Below are positions 63,588-64,000 of a stretch of 64,000 bases of DNA, one piece after another. Location of the stretch: contig JABJKH010000089.1 of the NCBI GenBank assembly GCA_018660465.1, forward strand, positions 146,017 through 210,016, read 5' to 3'. Source of the stretch: Rhodospirillaceae bacterium. Lineage in GTDB: Bacteria > Pseudomonadota > Alphaproteobacteria > Rhodospirillales > JABJKH01. Numbering within the stretch: position 1 is the stretch's first letter; each line of letters begins with the position of its first letter. Under the pieces are notes generated by a model, which was not told the DNA's origin, ran no database searches, and saw only the letters and a list, made by a program, of their open reading frames with translations. Position numbers and translations under genes: made by a program.

Positions 63588-63896
63588 TCAAACCCCATAA
63601 TCGATTTAGCCGCTTTCCATATCACATAGCCAGCAGCCCCTGTCCAAATGATCAGCATGATCAAGAACATCAGGTTGCCGGATGTAAAAATTTTGTGTTC
63701 CTTACTTTCGGATTTCCGTCGGTCTTTTGGACGACGTTCCTTGCCCGCCAGAAACACCATATAGAACCCGCCGAACAGCCAAGGAACCGTCAAACGTAGA
63801 TCGAGTGCATGCCTGCCCCAAACCTTGGCAAAGGTTTGGTCGGGTCTCGAGCCTTCTCCCGGTGTATGATCGAGAAGGCTGAATAGCCCCTAGATT
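63584..63896 (-). pseudogene. 3' remnant of a membrane-protein gene cut off by an IS element
   Basis: The minus-strand frame is open and protein-like from a stop at 63890-63892, next to the IS end, down to 63584. It reads SLLDHTPGEGSRPDQTFAKV... then a membrane segment (LTVPWLFGGFYMVFLAG), a basic stretch (KERRPKDRRK) and a second membrane segment (LMFLIMLIIWTGAAGYVIW). No start codon with a ribosome binding site lies within it; TTG 63793 and ATG 63760 are the only possible ones and would cut into the first membrane segment region. I infer loss of the 5' part by the insertion. A short intact gene from 63793 is the alternative. The family is not recognised. Confidence 0.55.
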
Positions 63897-64000
63897 TGTA
63901 GACACCTTGCAGTTTAAAAATGAAGCAAGGAGTTTAAGATTATGTCCGCAATACGATACACCGAAGAATTTAAACGCGATGCCGTTGCTCAGGTCACAGA
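63897..64000 (+). mobile_element. left end of an IS3-family insertion sequence
   Basis: The likely terminal repeat starts TGTAGACACC at 63897, 45 bases before the transposase orfA start codon. The exact border is uncertain because the other end is outside the window. Confidence 0.6.
63942..64000 (+). CDS. IS3-family transposase OrfA, partial at window edge
   Basis: The first 19 codons read MSAIRYTEEFKRDAVAQVT, the usual start of IS3-family OrfA proteins, whose helix-turn-helix begins with the R-x-Y-(T/S)-x-E-F-K pattern and A-V. AAGGAG lies about 9 bases before the ATG. The rest is beyond the window, so completeness and subgroup are unknown. Confidence 0.8.
   Translation, partial: MSAIRYTEEFKRDAVAQVT

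Noticed and set aside
1..64000. CRISPR arrays, tRNA and rRNA genes, prophage
   Set aside because: No regularly spaced repeats, no tRNA-like TTCRANYC arms with matching acceptor stems, no rRNA sequence and no phage structural genes were seen by eye.

Overview
The window looks like a chromosomal segment of an alphaproteobacterium, most likely a free-living, probably marine member of the Rhodospirillales or a neighbouring order. This rests on conserved gene order (mltG-fabF-acpP-fabG-fabD beside rpsF-rpsR-DUF2232-rplI; dnaB-alr-mlaE-mlaF-radA-cvpA-purF; a TPR gene-bamB-der), on a candidate serC leader RNA, and on CCTCATCCTGAGG-type intergenic palindromes. Base composition is moderate (slightly above half G+C by eye) and coding density is high. 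Species was not determined.

Layout. 0-6.1 kb: an SDR, a cupin, then the leftward fatty-acid operon mltG/fabF/acpP/fabG/fabD. 6.3-8.8 kb: the ribosomal operon rpsF-rpsR-DUF2232-rplI, with acidic tails on S6 and L9. 9.2-18 kb: dnaB bracketed by two related palindromic repeats, then alr, an MlaE/MlaF lipid-transport pair, radA, cvpA, purF, an SDR and phnW. 19-24 kb: a Sel1-repeat protein, a small lipoprotein, a MASE3 hybrid histidine kinase with two receiver domains plus a separate response regulator, and a secreted nuclease. 24.3-28 kb: TPR protein, bamB, der, PilZ. 28-34.3 kb: a PrpF-like isomerase, an SDR without its catalytic Ser/Tyr, and a five-gene tungsten-type aldehyde oxidoreductase operon (four-cluster ferredoxin, AOR, FAD subunit, MoaD-like, unknown). 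34.4-42.5 kb: FMN reductase, small membrane protein, histidine phosphatase, an RND pump without a local adaptor, and serC-serA behind a structured leader.

42.6-43.8 kb: an Xre/RES toxin-antitoxin pair split by a 261-bp MITE. 43.8-54.2 kb: an SLC13/TrkA-C transporter, then glycosyltransferase, SH3 protein, two-domain oxidoreductase and heparinase-like genes (surface polysaccharide), followed by a DUF302 protein and a YeeE/YedE transporter. 54.4-56.9 kb: a split aerotaxis-like module (Aer-type PAS, soluble MCP, STAS) and CsaA. 56.8-60.5 kb: a secreted SUMF1/FGE-fold protein divergent from a secreted Cys-rich repeat peptide containing two CNPCR (CxPxR) motifs, a conserved hypothetical, and an AMIN/beta-barrel fusion. 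60.5-64 kb: amtB-glnK, a 53-residue gene, a double DUF427 protein, and a membrane-protein gene whose 5' end is lost at the left end of an IS3-family element running off the window.

The best leads for something undescribed are the Cys-rich CxPxR peptide facing a SUMF1-fold protein, the MITE whose end appears to supply the Shine-Dalgarno of a RES toxin, the AOR operon with its unknown fifth gene, and the PAS/MCP/STAS module.
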